This document shows positions 9,604 through 19,864 of a stretch of DNA of 54,246 nucleotides, one piece after another. This DNA comes from Rhodospirillaceae bacterium (GTDB taxonomy: Bacteria > Pseudomonadota > Alphaproteobacteria > SP197): the NCBI GenBank assembly GCA_002722885.1, contig PBNE01000023.1, forward strand, positions 1-54,246, written 5' to 3'. The first letter of the stretch is position 1, and each line of letters starts with the position of its first letter. Made by a program: the position numbers and the translations under genes. The notes under the pieces are model-generated. The model searched no databases, was not told where the DNA came from, and saw only the letters and a program-made list of their open reading frames with translations.

Positions 9604-10956
9604 ATGGCATCCCAAGCCGAACAGTTCGCCAGCAATCTCAATCTTGGAGCATTTGGCAAGGCGACCGAACTCAAGAAGCGCCTGTGGTTCACCCTGGGCG
9701 CTTTGATTGTCTATCGGCTGGGCACCTATATTCCGATTCCGGGCATCGACCCGCAGATCCTGGATGACATCTTCAACCAGCAGGCCGGTGGCATCATCGA
9801 CCTGTTCAACATCTTCTCTGGTGGCGCTCTTGAGCGCATGACGATCTTTGCCCTGAACGTCATGCCCTACATTTCTGCGTCGATCATCATGCAGTTGATG
9901 ACGGCGGTGTCACCCAAGTTGGACCAGCTCAAGAAAGAGGGTGAGTCCGGCCGCAAGAAGATGAACCAATACACACGCTACCTCACGGTTCTGCTGTGTG
10001 TGGTGCAGGGATACGGCATCTCGGTGGGGCTGGAGAGTGGGCTAGTCACCAGCGGGGGTACGTCGGCTGTGATCGATCCCGGCATGTTCTTCCGCTTCAC
10101 GACCGTGGTGACGCTGCTGGGCGGGACGATGTTCCTGCTGTGGCTGGGTGAGCAGGTCACGCAGCGTGGTGTGGGCAACGGTGTGTCGCTGATCATCTTC
10201 GCGGGCATTGTGGCATCCTTCCCGGGCGCTCTCGCCCAGTTGCTGGAGCAGGGACGTGTCGGTGCTCTTTCGGCCTTCACGATCATGGCGATCCTGATTG
10301 GCGCTGCTCTCCTGATCTACTGGATCGTCTGGATGGAGCGGGCCCAGCGCCGGATCATCGTTCAGTACCCGAAGCGACAGGTCGGCAACCGCATGTTCGG
10401 TGGCGAAAGCTCGCATCTTCCGCTCAAGCTGAACACGGCCGGCGTGATCCCCGCGATTTTCGCGAGCTCGATCCTGTTGATGCCCGCGACCTTCGCCAGC
10501 TTCTCAGCGGCCGGCTCCGATTCTGGTTTCATGACCGAGGTCTCGCGGCTTTTGGGGCGCGGTGAGCCGCTCTATCTTCTGATTTTCGGCTCGGCAATCG
10601 TGTTCTTCTGCTTCTTTTACACGGCCGTGGTGTTCAATCCCGCCGACACAGCCGACAATCTGCGCAAGAACGGTGGCTTTGTTCCAGGAATCCGGCCCGG
10701 CAAGAACACGGCCGATTATCTCGACTATGTGCTGACACGCCTCACAACGATCGGCGCGATCTATCTGACGATTGTCTGCGTGATCCCGGAGTATCTGATC
10801 GGTTCCTTGAATCTCCCGATCCTGATGGGCGGCACATCGCTTTTGATCTGTGTGACCGTCACGATGGATACCGTGGCCCAGATTCAGTCCCACCTGCTGG
10901 CGCATCAGTACGAAGGTCTGATCAAGAAGGCCAAGCTGAAGGGGCGGCGTCGATGA
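9604..10956 (+). CDS. secY: Preprotein translocase channel subunit SecY
   Basis: This 450-residue inner-membrane protein has about ten hydrophobic segments. Diagnostic parts: RLGTYIPIPGID in the first loop, NIFSGGALERMTIFALNVMPYIS (plug and TM2 region, residues 55-85), and GVGNGVSLIIFAGI near 190. It forms the Sec channel with SecE and SecG for secretion and membrane insertion. It overlaps adk by four bases (ATGA). Confidence 0.98.
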   Translation: MASQAEQFASNLNLGAFGKATELKKRLWFTLGALIVYRLGTYIPIPGIDPQILDDIFNQQAGGIIDLFNIFSGGALERMTIFALNVMPYISASIIMQLMTAVSPKLDQLKKEGESGRKKMNQYTRYLTVLLCVVQGYGISVGLESGLVTSGGTSAVIDPGMFFRFTTVVTLLGGTMFLLWLGEQVTQRGVGNGVSLIIFAGIVASFPGALAQLLEQGRVGALSAFTIMAILIGAALLIYWIVWMERAQRRIIVQYPKRQVGNRMFGGESSHLPLKLNTAGVIPAIFASSILLMPATFASFSAAGSDSGFMTEVSRLLGRGEPLYLLIFGSAIVFFCFFYTAVVFNPADTADNLRKNGGFVPGIRPGKNTADYLDYVLTRLTTIGAIYLTIVCVIPEYLIGSLNLPILMGGTSLLICVTVTMDTVAQIQSHLLAHQYEGLIKKAKLKGRRR

Positions 10957-11606
10957 AACTGATTCTTCTGGGACCTCCGGGTGCAGGCAAGGGCACACAA
11001 GCGCGCCGCCTGATGGACGCCCATGGTATCCCGCAGCTTTCGACCGGCGACATGCTCCGTGCGGCCGTGGCCGAAGGCACGCCGCTGGGCAAGATGGCCA
11101 AGGAGGTCATGGATCACGGCGATCTCGTCTCCGACGATATTATTGTCGGCATGATCGCCGAGCGGATCGACCGGCCCGATTGCTCCAATGGTTTCATTTT
11201 GGACGGGTTCCCGCGTTCCGATGCGCAGGCGGGCGCCCTCGACAGTATGCTGGCCGAACGCGGCTTGGCGCTCGATCATGTGATCGAAATGAAGGTGATC
11301 GACGACGTTCTGGTCGAGCGAATCACCGGACGTTACACCTGCGCCAACTGTGGAGCGGGTTACCACGACACGTTTCAGCAGCCCCGAAAGATCGGTGTCT
11401 GCGACGAATGCGACGGCACGGAGTTCAAACGCCGGGCCGACGACAACGAAGAGACGGTGCGATCCCGTCTGGACGTCTACCACGACCAGACCGCACCGTT
11501 GCTTCCCTATTATCGCGCAAAAGGTGTGCTCCGCGAAGTCGACGGCATGGCCGATATCGACGACGTGACAGCCCAGCTTGGTGCGGTTTTCAACGGCGGA
11601 AATTAA
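10953..11606 (+). CDS. adk: Adenylate kinase, zinc-LID type
   Basis: This 217-residue cytosolic enzyme catalyses ATP + AMP = 2 ADP. The P-loop GPPGAGKGT is at residues 8-16, the AMP-site motif STGDMLR near 30-36 and LDGFPRS near 83-89. The LID carries four cysteines in two CxxC pairs (Cys130, 133, 150, 153), predicting a bound structural zinc. The start overlaps the secY stop, the usual secY-adk coupling. A promoter for the next gene lies 15 bases past its stop. Confidence 0.98.
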   Translation: MKLILLGPPGAGKGTQARRLMDAHGIPQLSTGDMLRAAVAEGTPLGKMAKEVMDHGDLVSDDIIVGMIAERIDRPDCSNGFILDGFPRSDAQAGALDSMLAERGLALDHVIEMKVIDDVLVERITGRYTCANCGAGYHDTFQQPRKIGVCDECDGTEFKRRADDNEETVRSRLDVYHDQTAPLLPYYRAKGVLREVDGMADIDDVTAQLGAVFNGGN

Positions 11607-11608
11607 GG

Positions 11609-11630
11609 GCCTGAGGATGATTGACTCAGG
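11609..11630 (+). terminator. Weak hairpin after adk overlapping the rpsM promoter
   Basis: CCTGAG (11610-11615) can pair with CTCAGG (11625-11630) around a nine-base loop, followed by TCTTTCC rather than a clean T run. It partly overlaps the -35 element of the next promoter. It could attenuate read-through from adk, or may be chance; strength was not computed. Confidence 0.3.
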
Positions 11631-11648
11631 TCTTTCCAACCCTATAAT
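11621..11648 (+). promoter_or_regulatory. Predicted sigma-70-type promoter for rpsM-rpsK-rpoA-rplQ
   Basis: TTGACT (11621-11626) and a perfect TATAAT (11643-11648) are separated by 16 bases, in the 108-base gap between adk and rpsM. This is the closest match to the sigma-70 consensus I noticed in the window. It would give the alpha group its own transcription in addition to read-through from the spc group. The predicted 5' leader is roughly 60 bases. Confidence 0.75.
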
Positions 11649-11714
11649 CCGCCGCCCATCCCGGAGGCCTGTGTGGTTTGCCGGCCCTTTGTCTTTGCCT
11701 AAGGAGCAGGTGCC

Positions 11715-12083
11715 TTGGCGCGCATTGCTGGTGTAAATATCCCGACCTCGAAGCGGGTCGAAATCGCGTTGACCTACATCCACGGAATTGGTCACACGAA
11801 GGCCCGTGAAATCTGTGCAACCGCCCAGATTCCGCAGGATCGCCGCGTGAACGAGCTGACCGATGCCGAGGTCTCGCAGATCCGTGAGGTCATCGACGGC
11901 GGCTATTCGGTGGAAGGCGATCTTCGCCGCGAAGTCGCGATGAACATCAAGCGGTTGATGGATCTCGGTTGCAACCGAGGCATTCGTCACCGTAAGGGCC
12001 TGCCTGTGCGCGGCCAGAACACCCACAACAATGCGCGGACCCGCAAGGGTAAGGCGCGGCCGATCGCTGGCAAGAAGAAGTAG
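11715..12083 (+). CDS. rpsM: Small ribosomal subunit protein S13
   Basis: This 122-residue S13 sits in the 30S head and touches the P-site tRNA. The start is TTG at 11715: the protein must begin ARIAGVNIP, no ATG or GTG lies in frame nearby, and AAGGAG is 9 bases upstream. The conserved C-terminal [22 protein letters not shown] is present. It is the first gene of the alpha group, downstream of the TTGACT/TATAAT promoter. Confidence 0.97.
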   Translation: MARIAGVNIPTSKRVEIALTYIHGIGHTKAREICATAQIPQDRRVNELTDAEVSQIREVIDGGYSVEGDLRREVAMNIKRLMDLGCNRGIRHRKGLPVRGQNTHNNARTRKGKARPIAGKKK

Positions 12084-12093
12084 GGCGTAAGAG

Positions 12094-12483
12094 ATGGCAC
12101 GCGAAGCAAACCGCGTCAGGCGGCGCGAGAAGAAGAACATCACATCGGGCGTGGCTCATGTGAATGCTTCCTTCAACAACACGATGATCACGATTTCCGA
12201 TGCCCAGGGCAACGCGATCTCGTGGTCGTCGGCTGGCTCCATGGGCTTCAAGGGTTCGCGCAAGTCGACCCCTTATGCCGCGCAGATGGCTGCGGAGGAC
12301 GCAGGCCGCAAAGCGCAGGAGCACGGCATGCAGGTCCTGGAAGTTTTCGTGAAAGGTCCTGGTTCGGGGCGCGAATCCGCGCTGCGTGCCTTGTCGGCCG
12401 TCGGGTTCCAGATCACGGCCATCCAGGACGTGACTCCGATCCCACACAACGGCTGCCGGCCGCGCAAGCGCCGCCGCGTCTAG
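12094..12483 (+). CDS. rpsK: Small ribosomal subunit protein S11
   Basis: This 129-residue S11 forms the 30S platform near the E site. Signatures: [18 protein letters not shown] near residue 17, [15 protein letters not shown] near 54, and the C-terminal [18 protein letters not shown]. rpsD is not located between rpsK and rpoA, as is usual for alphaproteobacteria. Confidence 0.98.
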   Translation: MAREANRVRRREKKNITSGVAHVNASFNNTMITISDAQGNAISWSSAGSMGFKGSRKSTPYAAQMAAEDAGRKAQEHGMQVLEVFVKGPGSGRESALRALSAVGFQITAIQDVTPIPHNGCRPRKRRRV

Positions 12484-12491
12484 CACCAGCC

Positions 12492-12570
12492 GGCGCGAGC
12501 CTTCGCGCCACTTAAGGTGCATTTGAAGTGATCCCGGCTGTTGAGCCGGCACGCGCCGCCCCCGCGGCGC
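12492..12570 (+). promoter_or_regulatory. Three successive GC-rich hairpins in the rpsK-rpoA gap
   Basis: The 112-base spacer holds three perfect stem-loops: 12492-12509 (GGCGCGA / TCGCGCC, loop GCCT), 12534-12549 (CCGGCT / AGCCGG, loop GTTG) and 12553-12570 (GCGCCGC / GCGGCGC, loop CCCC). A weaker 5-bp stem, 12509-12513 with 12526-12530, lies between the first two. None is followed by a T run, so they are not standard terminators. They could be a protein-binding or RNA-processing site that sets rpoA level relative to the ribosomal genes; that role is inference. Confidence 0.5.
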
Positions 12571-12595
12571 CTGAAACGATGAGGTCGATGGCGAC

Positions 12596-13612
12596 ATGAA
12601 CAGAAACTGGCAAGCGCTGATCAAACCGAACAAGCTGCAGATCGAGCCCGGTATCGATGGCTCGCGCGAAGCGACGATCGTCGCCGAGCCGCTCGAGCGC
12701 GGTTTCGGCCTGACTTTGGGCAATGCCCTGCGTCGCGTGCTCCTGTCGTCGCTGCAGGGCGCTGCGGTGACGTCGATCCGTATCAACAACGTGCTGCACG
12801 AGTTCTCCTCGATCGCCGGTGTCCATGAGGACGTGACCGACATCGTGCTGAACGTGAAGGCGCTTGCGCTGAACTGCCACAGCGAAGGCACCAAACGCAT
12901 GTCGCTGAAGGCCAAGGGCCCGGGTGCGGTGACCGCTTCGATGATCGAGGCCGGTGCCGACATCGATATCCTGGATCCCGACCACGTGATCTGCACGCTG
13001 GACTCCGATGCCGAGCTCAACATGGAGTTCACCGTCGAGCTGGGCGCCGGTTACGTCCCGGCTGCACAGAACCGTCCTGAAGATGCGCCGATCGGTCTGA
13101 TTCCGGTCGATGCGATCTACAGCCCGGTGCGCAAGGTGGCCTACAAGGTTGAGAACAGCCGTGTCGGTCAGGTGACTGACTACGACAAGCTGTCCATGAC
13201 GGTCGAGACCAACGGCGCCGTGTCGCCGGAAGATGCCGTGGCTCTGGCCTCGCGCATTCTCCAGGACCAGCTTCAGCTCTTCGTGAATTTCGAGGAGCCC
13301 GAGGTTCGTGTCGAGCCGACCGAAGCGGTGGAGCCGGAATTCAATCCGCATCTCCTGCGCAAGGTCGAGGAGCTCGAGCTCAGCGTACGTTCGGCCAACT
13401 GCCTGAAGAACGACAACATCGTTTACATCGGTGATCTGGTTCAGAAGACCGAGGCCGAGATGCTGCGGACGCCTAACTTCGGCCGCAAGTCGCTCAACGA
13501 GATCAAGGATGTTCTGGCGCAGATGGGTCTGCATCTGGGCATGAAGCTTCCGAACTGGCCGCCTGAGAACATCGAAGACTTGGCGCGTCGCCTGGAAGAT
13601 CCCTTTAACTGA
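12596..13612 (+). CDS. rpoA: RNA polymerase alpha subunit
   Basis: This 338-residue alpha subunit has a normal length. The N-terminal dimerisation domain ([25 protein letters not shown], residues 22-46, then GAAVTSIRI) and the C-terminal DNA/activator-binding domain ([17 protein letters not shown] near 262, then [14 protein letters not shown] near 298) are both complete. The start follows GAGGTCGATGGCGAC. It lies in the rpsM-rpsK-rpoA-rplQ group. Confidence 0.98.
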   Translation: MNRNWQALIKPNKLQIEPGIDGSREATIVAEPLERGFGLTLGNALRRVLLSSLQGAAVTSIRINNVLHEFSSIAGVHEDVTDIVLNVKALALNCHSEGTKRMSLKAKGPGAVTASMIEAGADIDILDPDHVICTLDSDAELNMEFTVELGAGYVPAAQNRPEDAPIGLIPVDAIYSPVRKVAYKVENSRVGQVTDYDKLSMTVETNGAVSPEDAVALASRILQDQLQLFVNFEEPEVRVEPTEAVEPEFNPHLLRKVEELELSVRSANCLKNDNIVYIGDLVQKTEAEMLRTPNFGRKSLNEIKDVLAQMGLHLGMKLPNWPPENIEDLARRLEDPFN

Positions 13613-13660
13613 GGCATTGCTCGCCTCGGGGGCGGGCACCGAGAAGAGAGAGACGTCGTC

Positions 13661-14092
13661 ATGCGACATCGTTATTCCGGCCGGAAGCTTGGCCGCACCA
13701 GCACCCACCGCAAAGCCCTGCTCAAGAACATGGCCCAGGCGTTGATCAAGCACGAACAGATCAAGACCACGCTGCCCAAGGCCAAGGAGCTTTCTCCCTA
13801 TGTGGAAAAGCTCGTGACGCTGGGCAAGCGCGGCGATCTCCACGCACGCCGCCAGGCTTTTGCCCACCTGCGCGACAACGCCATGGTCGATAAGCTCTTC
13901 GACACCCTGGCCGAGCGTTATGCCGACCGCAGCGGCGGCTACACCCGCGTGATGAAGGTCGGTTTCCGCCACGGTGACGCCGCCGATATGGCGATCATCG
14001 AATTCGTCGACCGCGACGAGGACGCCAAGGGCCAGGATTCGGGTCCCGTGCTGACCGATGACGACGATGATTTTGAGGAGCAGGCTGCGTAA
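13661..14092 (+). CDS. rplQ: Large ribosomal subunit protein L17 with acidic tail
   Basis: This 143-residue L17 begins [20 protein letters not shown], the family signature, and continues with [23 protein letters not shown]. After the core (about residue 118) there is an acidic tail with a run of five aspartates. It is the last gene of the ribosomal cluster; a strong terminator follows 26 bases downstream. Confidence 0.97.
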   Translation: MRHRYSGRKLGRTSTHRKALLKNMAQALIKHEQIKTTLPKAKELSPYVEKLVTLGKRGDLHARRQAFAHLRDNAMVDKLFDTLAERYADRSGGYTRVMKVGFRHGDAADMAIIEFVDRDEDAKGQDSGPVLTDDDDDFEEQAA

Positions 14093-14118
14093 CCAGCCAA
14101 CCTCTACCGAGTTTCAAT

Positions 14119-14146
14119 GGGCGGCCCTCGGGCCGCCCTTTTCTTT
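14119..14146 (+). terminator. Rho-independent terminator closing the ribosomal operon
   Basis: GGGCGGCCC (14119-14127) pairs perfectly with GGGCCGCCC (14130-14138) around a two-base loop and is followed by TTTTCTTT. A 9-bp GC-only stem with a T run is a textbook intrinsic terminator, placed just after rplQ. Confidence 0.92.
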
Positions 14147-14205
14147 GGACCTGTTCAATCCCGGGTGACGGGACGCGGAGGCTCGCCAGTCCGTGGTGAC
14201 GATGT

Positions 14206-15516
<1,311 letters not shown>

Positions 15517-15519
15517 TCG

Positions 15520-15903
15520 ATGCTGAAGATGCTTGTCTTTGTTGCCATGGGTGGCGCGCTGGGTGCGATGGGACGTTACCTCACAGTGGCTGGGGTTACG
15601 GCGCTGATGGGGCACGGTTTTCCTTTCGGCACGCTGGTGGTCAACGTCGTGGGCTCGTTCATTCTGGGTGCGCTGACCGAAACGATGACGCTTTCGTGGT
15701 CGGTGTCGCAGGAGGTGAGGGCACTGCTGGTCGTGGGCATGCTTGGGGCCTTCACGACCTTCTCGACGTTTTCGCTGGATGTAATCCTGCAGATCGAGCG
15801 CGGCCAGATTGTGCCGGCGGTGATCTATATTCTGTCTTCGGTGGCACTCTCCGTGCTGGCGCTGTTTGCCGGTTTGCGCCTGATGCGCGTGGTTCTGACA
15901 TGA
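15520..15903 (+). CDS. crcB: Fluoride-specific ion channel CrcB/Fluc
   Basis: This 127-residue inner-membrane protein has four hydrophobic helices. CrcB motifs are clear: GGALGAMGRYL near residue 11, FGTLVVNVVGSFILG near 36, and GMLGAFTTFSTFSLD near 73, which includes the pore phenylalanine and TTFSTF. It exports fluoride as a dimer. It starts three bases after rarA and overlaps the next gene as ATGA. No fluoride riboswitch could be seen, and the gene lies inside an apparent operon. Confidence 0.95.
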   Translation: MLKMLVFVAMGGALGAMGRYLTVAGVTALMGHGFPFGTLVVNVVGSFILGALTETMTLSWSVSQEVRALLVVGMLGAFTTFSTFSLDVILQIERGQIVPAVIYILSSVALSVLALFAGLRLMRVVLT

Positions 15904-16868
15904 GTGGGGTGCGCCATGTAACGGTGCGTTCAAGTGATAGCGACATGCGGCTCGACCGTTGGTTTCACCGCGAATTTCCGCATGTCGGCCATGGTCGGCT
16001 CTCAAAACTGTTGCGGACCGGACAGATCAGGCTCGACGGCAAGCGCTGCAAAGCCGGTGACCGGCTGGACGGCGGGCAGGTTCTGCGCCTTCCGCCACTG
16101 CCGGAGGCCGAAGCCGTGCCGCGAGAGCAGACACGGCAGACCTGGGCGCCCAGCGTGGCCGACATCGATGATCTTTTGGATTGCCTGATCCACCGTGATG
16201 AGTCGGTGTTGGCGCTCGACAAACCTGCAGGGCTAGCAGTTCAGGGCGGCACGGCGACCGAACGCCATCTCGATGCTATGCTCGACGGGTTGCGCTTCGA
16301 TGCGGACGAACGTCCTCGGCTGGTGCACCGGTTGGACCGCGACACCAGTGGCGTCTTGCTGCTGGCACGCACCGCGAAGGCGGCGAGGGCTCTGCAACGC
16401 AGCTTCAAGAGCCGTGAGGCGACCAAGACTTACTGGGCGCTTGTCGCGGGGCGCCCCGAGCGCATGGAAGGACGGATCGTGTTGCCGCTGCTGAAGAAGG
16501 GCGGCAAGGGCAGCGAACGGGTCCAGGTCGACCACGAAGAGGGCCAGCGGGCCGAAACCCTGATGCGGGTGATCGACACCGCAGGCGAGAGGGCCGCCTG
16601 GCTCGAGCTTCAACCGCTGACAGGCCGCACGCATCAGTTGCGCGCTCACTGCACTGCGTTGGGCAACCCCATTCTGGGTGACGGCAAGTATGGCGGGCGG
16701 GCGTCCTTCCTCGACAAGGATGCGATCAGTCGCAGGATGCACCTCCATGCCCGGTCGATCTGCCTGCCGCATCCCGGCGGCGGGACGCTGGAGGTCACGG
16801 CCGACCTTCCCGACGATCTCCGGAAAAGCTGGGATTTCTTCGGGTTTTCGCCCTCAGAGTCATCATGA
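15900..16868 (+). CDS. RluC/RluD-type 23S rRNA pseudouridine synthase
   Basis: This 322-residue protein has an N-terminal S4 RNA-binding domain (about residues 15-70, LSKLLRTGQIRLDGKRC) and a catalytic domain with the signature HRLDRDTSG at 143-151; Asp146 is the expected catalytic residue. The C-terminal LTGRTHQLRAH and ILGDGKYGG motifs are also present. It is most like RluC, which modifies 23S positions 955/2504/2580 in E. coli; the target here is inferred from family. The start at 15900 overlaps the crcB stop (ATGA); the longer open frame back to 15513 is crcB read out of frame. Confidence 0.93.
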   Translation: MSGVRHVTVRSSDSDMRLDRWFHREFPHVGHGRLSKLLRTGQIRLDGKRCKAGDRLDGGQVLRLPPLPEAEAVPREQTRQTWAPSVADIDDLLDCLIHRDESVLALDKPAGLAVQGGTATERHLDAMLDGLRFDADERPRLVHRLDRDTSGVLLLARTAKAARALQRSFKSREATKTYWALVAGRPERMEGRIVLPLLKKGGKGSERVQVDHEEGQRAETLMRVIDTAGERAAWLELQPLTGRTHQLRAHCTALGNPILGDGKYGGRASFLDKDAISRRMHLHARSICLPHPGGGTLEVTADLPDDLRKSWDFFGFSPSESS

Positions 16869-17539
16869 AAACCGTTCGCCTGGTGCTTTTTGATTGTGAC
16901 GGTACGCTCGTCGACAGTCAGCACAGCATCTGCACGGCGATGAACCGGGCCTTTGAGTTGCAGGGGCTCAGGCCGCCACGTCCGGCCGACACGCTCGGGG
17001 TCGTCGGCCTGTCCCTCGATGTTGCGATTCGCCGGTTGGCCCCGGAGCTTGATGACACAACGCTCGCTACGGTTGAGCAGGACTACAAGGCGATGTTTTT
17101 TACGCTGCGTCAGCAGGGCGGCGGCGAGGGCCGGGAACCGCTTTATCCCGGCATGGCGGCGCTTGTCCTCAGGCTGGCCGAGGCCGGCTGTGTTCTGGGC
17201 ATAGCCACGGGCAAAAGCCGGCGCGGCTTGCAGCATGTGCTTGATCTCAATGATCTTGCCGGGTTCATGACGACCTTACAGACCCCGGATAATGCGCCGG
17301 GCAAGCCTCATCCGGGGATGGTGCTTCAGGCGATGGATGAGGTCGGTGCGACGCCCGAGAGCACGGTTGTGGTGGGTGACACCACCTATGACATTGAGAT
17401 GGCCCTGGCGGCACGAGCCCATGCCATCGGTGTGTCCTGGGGTTATCATCCCGTCGAAGCCCTGGAATCGATCGGTCCCCGTGCCGTCGTGGATGACGCC
17501 GAAGCGCTGCAACGGGCGATCGACGCGGCATGGGGTTGA
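16865..17539 (+). CDS. HAD-superfamily phosphatase (phosphoglycolate phosphatase-like)
   Basis: This 224-residue protein has HAD motif I LFDCDGTLVDS at residues 8-18, the Thr of motif II in GIATGKSRRG near 115, the lysine in GKPHPGMVLQ and motif IV VVVGDTTYDIEMA. The helical cap between motifs I and II gives the Gph/PpaX class. The substrate is not determined by sequence; phosphoglycolate or pyrophosphate are candidates. It overlaps the pseudouridine synthase gene by four bases, an arrangement repeated in many alphaproteobacteria. Confidence 0.9.
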   Translation: MKTVRLVLFDCDGTLVDSQHSICTAMNRAFELQGLRPPRPADTLGVVGLSLDVAIRRLAPELDDTTLATVEQDYKAMFFTLRQQGGGEGREPLYPGMAALVLRLAEAGCVLGIATGKSRRGLQHVLDLNDLAGFMTTLQTPDNAPGKPHPGMVLQAMDEVGATPESTVVVGDTTYDIEMALAARAHAIGVSWGYHPVEALESIGPRAVVDDAEALQRAIDAAWG

Positions 17540-17540
17540 G

Positions 17541-18239
17541 ATGAAGCGTTTCTACAAGGAAACATCCACCGCAAAGCAGGATGGTGGCTTTGTCGTGCTG
17601 CTGGACGATCGGCCGGTCAAGACGCCCAAGCGCGCCATTCTGGCCCTCCCGACTCAGGCACTGGCTGATGCTGTTGCCCGGGAATGGGCGGAGCAGGGCG
17701 AGGAGATCGATCCAGGCTCGATGGTGCTGATGCGCCTTGCGACCACCGCGATTGACCGCGTGTCGTACGAGCGCACGGCAATCGAGGATGATCTGGCGGC
17801 CTATGGCGGCTCGGACCTTTTGTGTTACCGCACCCAGAGCCCGGTTGAACTGGCCGAACGACAGGCGGAGGTCTGGCAGCCTCTGCTGGACTGGGCCGCG
17901 GCGCGCCATGATGCGCTATTGGCCGTCACGACGGGACTTGTGGCGGTGGAGCAGCCGGCCACGGCCCGAGAGGCGCTTCGCCGTGCGCTGGAGGCGTTGG
18001 ACGACTACGAACTGATGGCAGCCCACACTTTCACCGTGGCAACCGGCTCGCTGGTGATCGCCCTGGCGGTTCTGGCCGGCGAGATCGAAGGTGAGAAGGC
18101 GTTTGAGGCCGGCGCTCTCGACGATCTTTACGGCATGGAGGTCTGGGGTGAGGACAAGGAGGGCAGGGAGCGGCTGGAAGGCCTGAAAAACACCATTCTG
18201 GCGGCCGAACGGATGCTGGCGCTGTTGCGCACAGGATAG
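17541..18239 (+). CDS. ATP12-family F1-ATPase assembly chaperone
   Basis: This 232-residue protein belongs to the ATP12 family, which in mitochondria binds the F1 alpha subunit during assembly and is found in alphaproteobacteria. Seen: FYKETSTAKQDGGFVVLLDDRPVKTPK at the N terminus, EWAEQGEEIDPGSMVLMRLATTAID near residue 54, and DLLCYRTQSPVELAERQ near 94. The start at 17541 gives the canonical MKRFYK and is one base after the HAD gene stop. This is a good marker for an alphaproteobacterial source. Confidence 0.93.
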   Translation: MKRFYKETSTAKQDGGFVVLLDDRPVKTPKRAILALPTQALADAVAREWAEQGEEIDPGSMVLMRLATTAIDRVSYERTAIEDDLAAYGGSDLLCYRTQSPVELAERQAEVWQPLLDWAAARHDALLAVTTGLVAVEQPATAREALRRALEALDDYELMAAHTFTVATGSLVIALAVLAGEIEGEKAFEAGALDDLYGMEVWGEDKEGRERLEGLKNTILAAERMLALLRTG

Positions 18240-18243
18240 AAAG

Positions 18244-18280
18244 GGTTCTCTTGCTGGCGGCGAAACCAGCGGATAGAACC
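18244..18280. repeat. Nested inverted repeat upstream of pccB
   Basis: GGTTCT (18244-18249) pairs with AGAACC (18275-18280), and inside it GCTGG (18253-18257) pairs with CCAGC (18266-18270). The element lies midway in the 78-base gap between the ATP12 gene and pccB. It could end transcription of the upstream genes or be an operator of the propionyl-CoA carboxylase genes; there is no T run, so a classical terminator is unlikely. The TTTGCAAA motif known for PccR-type regulators was looked for and not found. Confidence 0.4.
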
Positions 18281-18317
18281 GGTTGCGACAATAAAACACT
18301 GAGGAAACGGGGCGCCC

Positions 18318-19847
18318 ATGCAGGTAATTGGCGAACTCGAAAAGCGCCGCGAGCTGGCTCGGCTGGGTGGCGGTGAGCGGCGGATCGAAAGCCAGCATGG
18401 CAAAGGCAAGCTGACTGCCCGCGAGCGCCTTGAACTGTTGCTCGACGAGGGCTCGTTCGAGGAATGGGACATGTTCGTCGAGCACCGCTGTGCCGATTTC
18501 GGCATGGAAGCCCAGAAAGTGCCCGGTGACGGCGTCGTGACGGGCTGGGGAACGGTGAACGGCCGCCTGGTCTTTGTGTTCAGCCAGGATTTCACCGTGT
18601 TTGGCGGTTCACTTTCCGAATCCCATGCCTGCAAGATCTGCAAGATCATGGAACGCGCCATGCAGGTGGGCGCACCGGTGATCGGGCTTAACGATAGCGG
18701 CGGCGCGCGCATTCAGGAAGGCGTGGATTCCCTGGCCGGCTATGCAGAGGTCTTCCAGCGCAACGTGCTTGCTTCCGGCGTTGTGCCGCAGATTTCAGTG
18801 ATCATGGGGCCCTGCGCCGGTGGTGCGGTCTATTCGCCCGCCATGACCGATTTCATCTTCATGGTGAAGGACACCTCCTACATGTTCGTGACGGGCCCCG
18901 ATGTGGTGAAAACCGTCACCCATGAGGTCGTCACGCACGAGGAACTGGGCGGTGCGGTCACCCACACGTCCAAATCCGGTGTGGCCGATCTGGCCTTCGA
19001 GCATGATGTCGATGCCCTGGCCGAAGTGCGCCGCTTCATCGACTTCCTGCCCGCCTCGAACCGCGAAAAGGCACCGGTTCTAGAGACCCAGGACCCGGTC
19101 GACCGACCTGAACCGTCGCTCGACAACCTGATCCCGGCCAATCCTAACAAGCCCTATGACGTTAAGGAGCTGATCGGGAAGGTGGTTGACGAGGGCCATT
19201 TCTACGAATTGCAGCCGACCTATGCCGGGAACATCGTGATCGGTTTTGCCCGGATGGAAGGGTGCACGGTGGGCATTGTCGCCAACCAGCCCATGGTCCT
19301 GGCCGGGTGCCTGGATATCGATGCGTCCAAGAAGGCCGCGCGGTTCGTTCGCTTCTGTGACTGCTTCAACATCCCGATCGTGACCTTTGTCGACGTCCCG
19401 GGCTTTCTGCCAGGCACGGACCAGGAATACGGCGGGATCATCAAGCATGGTGCGAAGCTGTTGTTCGCATTCGCCGAGGCGACGGTGCCCAAAGTCACCT
19501 GTATCACGCGCAAAGCCTACGGTGGAGCCTATGACGTGATGGCCTCCAAGCACCTCAGAGGCGATGTGAACTACGCCTGGCCGACAGCCGAAATCGCGGT
19601 GATGGGCTCGAAGGGGGCGGTGGAGATCATCTTCCGTGCCGATATCGGCGATGACGAAAAGATCGAGGCACGCACGGAGGAGTACAAGGAGCGGTTCGCG
19701 AACCCCTTCGTGGCAGCCCAGCGGGGCTTCATCGACGAGGGGATCATGCCGTGCAACACCCGGCGCCGGCTCTGCGGCGCCCTGCGGATGCTGCGGGGAA
19801 AAGAACTCCAGAATCCCTGGAAGAAACACGATAATATACCGCTTTGA
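18318..19847 (+). CDS. pccB: Propionyl-CoA carboxylase beta (carboxyltransferase) subunit
   Basis: This 509-residue cytosolic protein transfers CO2 from carboxybiotin to propionyl-CoA, giving methylmalonyl-CoA. It has the two crotonase-like carboxyltransferase halves: [19 protein letters not shown] near residue 115 and [20 protein letters not shown] near 361, with the acyl-CoA oxyanion glycines of [13 protein letters not shown] near 155. The N terminus [18 protein letters not shown] fits PccB rather than AccD (no zinc ribbon). AGGAAACGG lies upstream. It pairs with the alpha subunit 17 bases downstream. Confidence 0.95.
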   Translation: MQVIGELEKRRELARLGGGERRIESQHGKGKLTARERLELLLDEGSFEEWDMFVEHRCADFGMEAQKVPGDGVVTGWGTVNGRLVFVFSQDFTVFGGSLSESHACKICKIMERAMQVGAPVIGLNDSGGARIQEGVDSLAGYAEVFQRNVLASGVVPQISVIMGPCAGGAVYSPAMTDFIFMVKDTSYMFVTGPDVVKTVTHEVVTHEELGGAVTHTSKSGVADLAFEHDVDALAEVRRFIDFLPASNREKAPVLETQDPVDRPEPSLDNLIPANPNKPYDVKELIGKVVDEGHFYELQPTYAGNIVIGFARMEGCTVGIVANQPMVLAGCLDIDASKKAARFVRFCDCFNIPIVTFVDVPGFLPGTDQEYGGIIKHGAKLLFAFAEATVPKVTCITRKAYGGAYDVMASKHLRGDVNYAWPTAEIAVMGSKGAVEIIFRADIGDDEKIEARTEEYKERFANPFVAAQRGFIDEGIMPCNTRRRLCGALRMLRGKELQNPWKKHDNIPL

Positions 19848-19864
19848 GAAAAAGTTAGATAAAT

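Noticed and set aside
12512..13972. 486-codon minus-strand frame over rpoA and rplQ
   Set aside because: It mirrors the rpoA codons and has no family pattern or ribosome site; rpoA and rplQ are certain.
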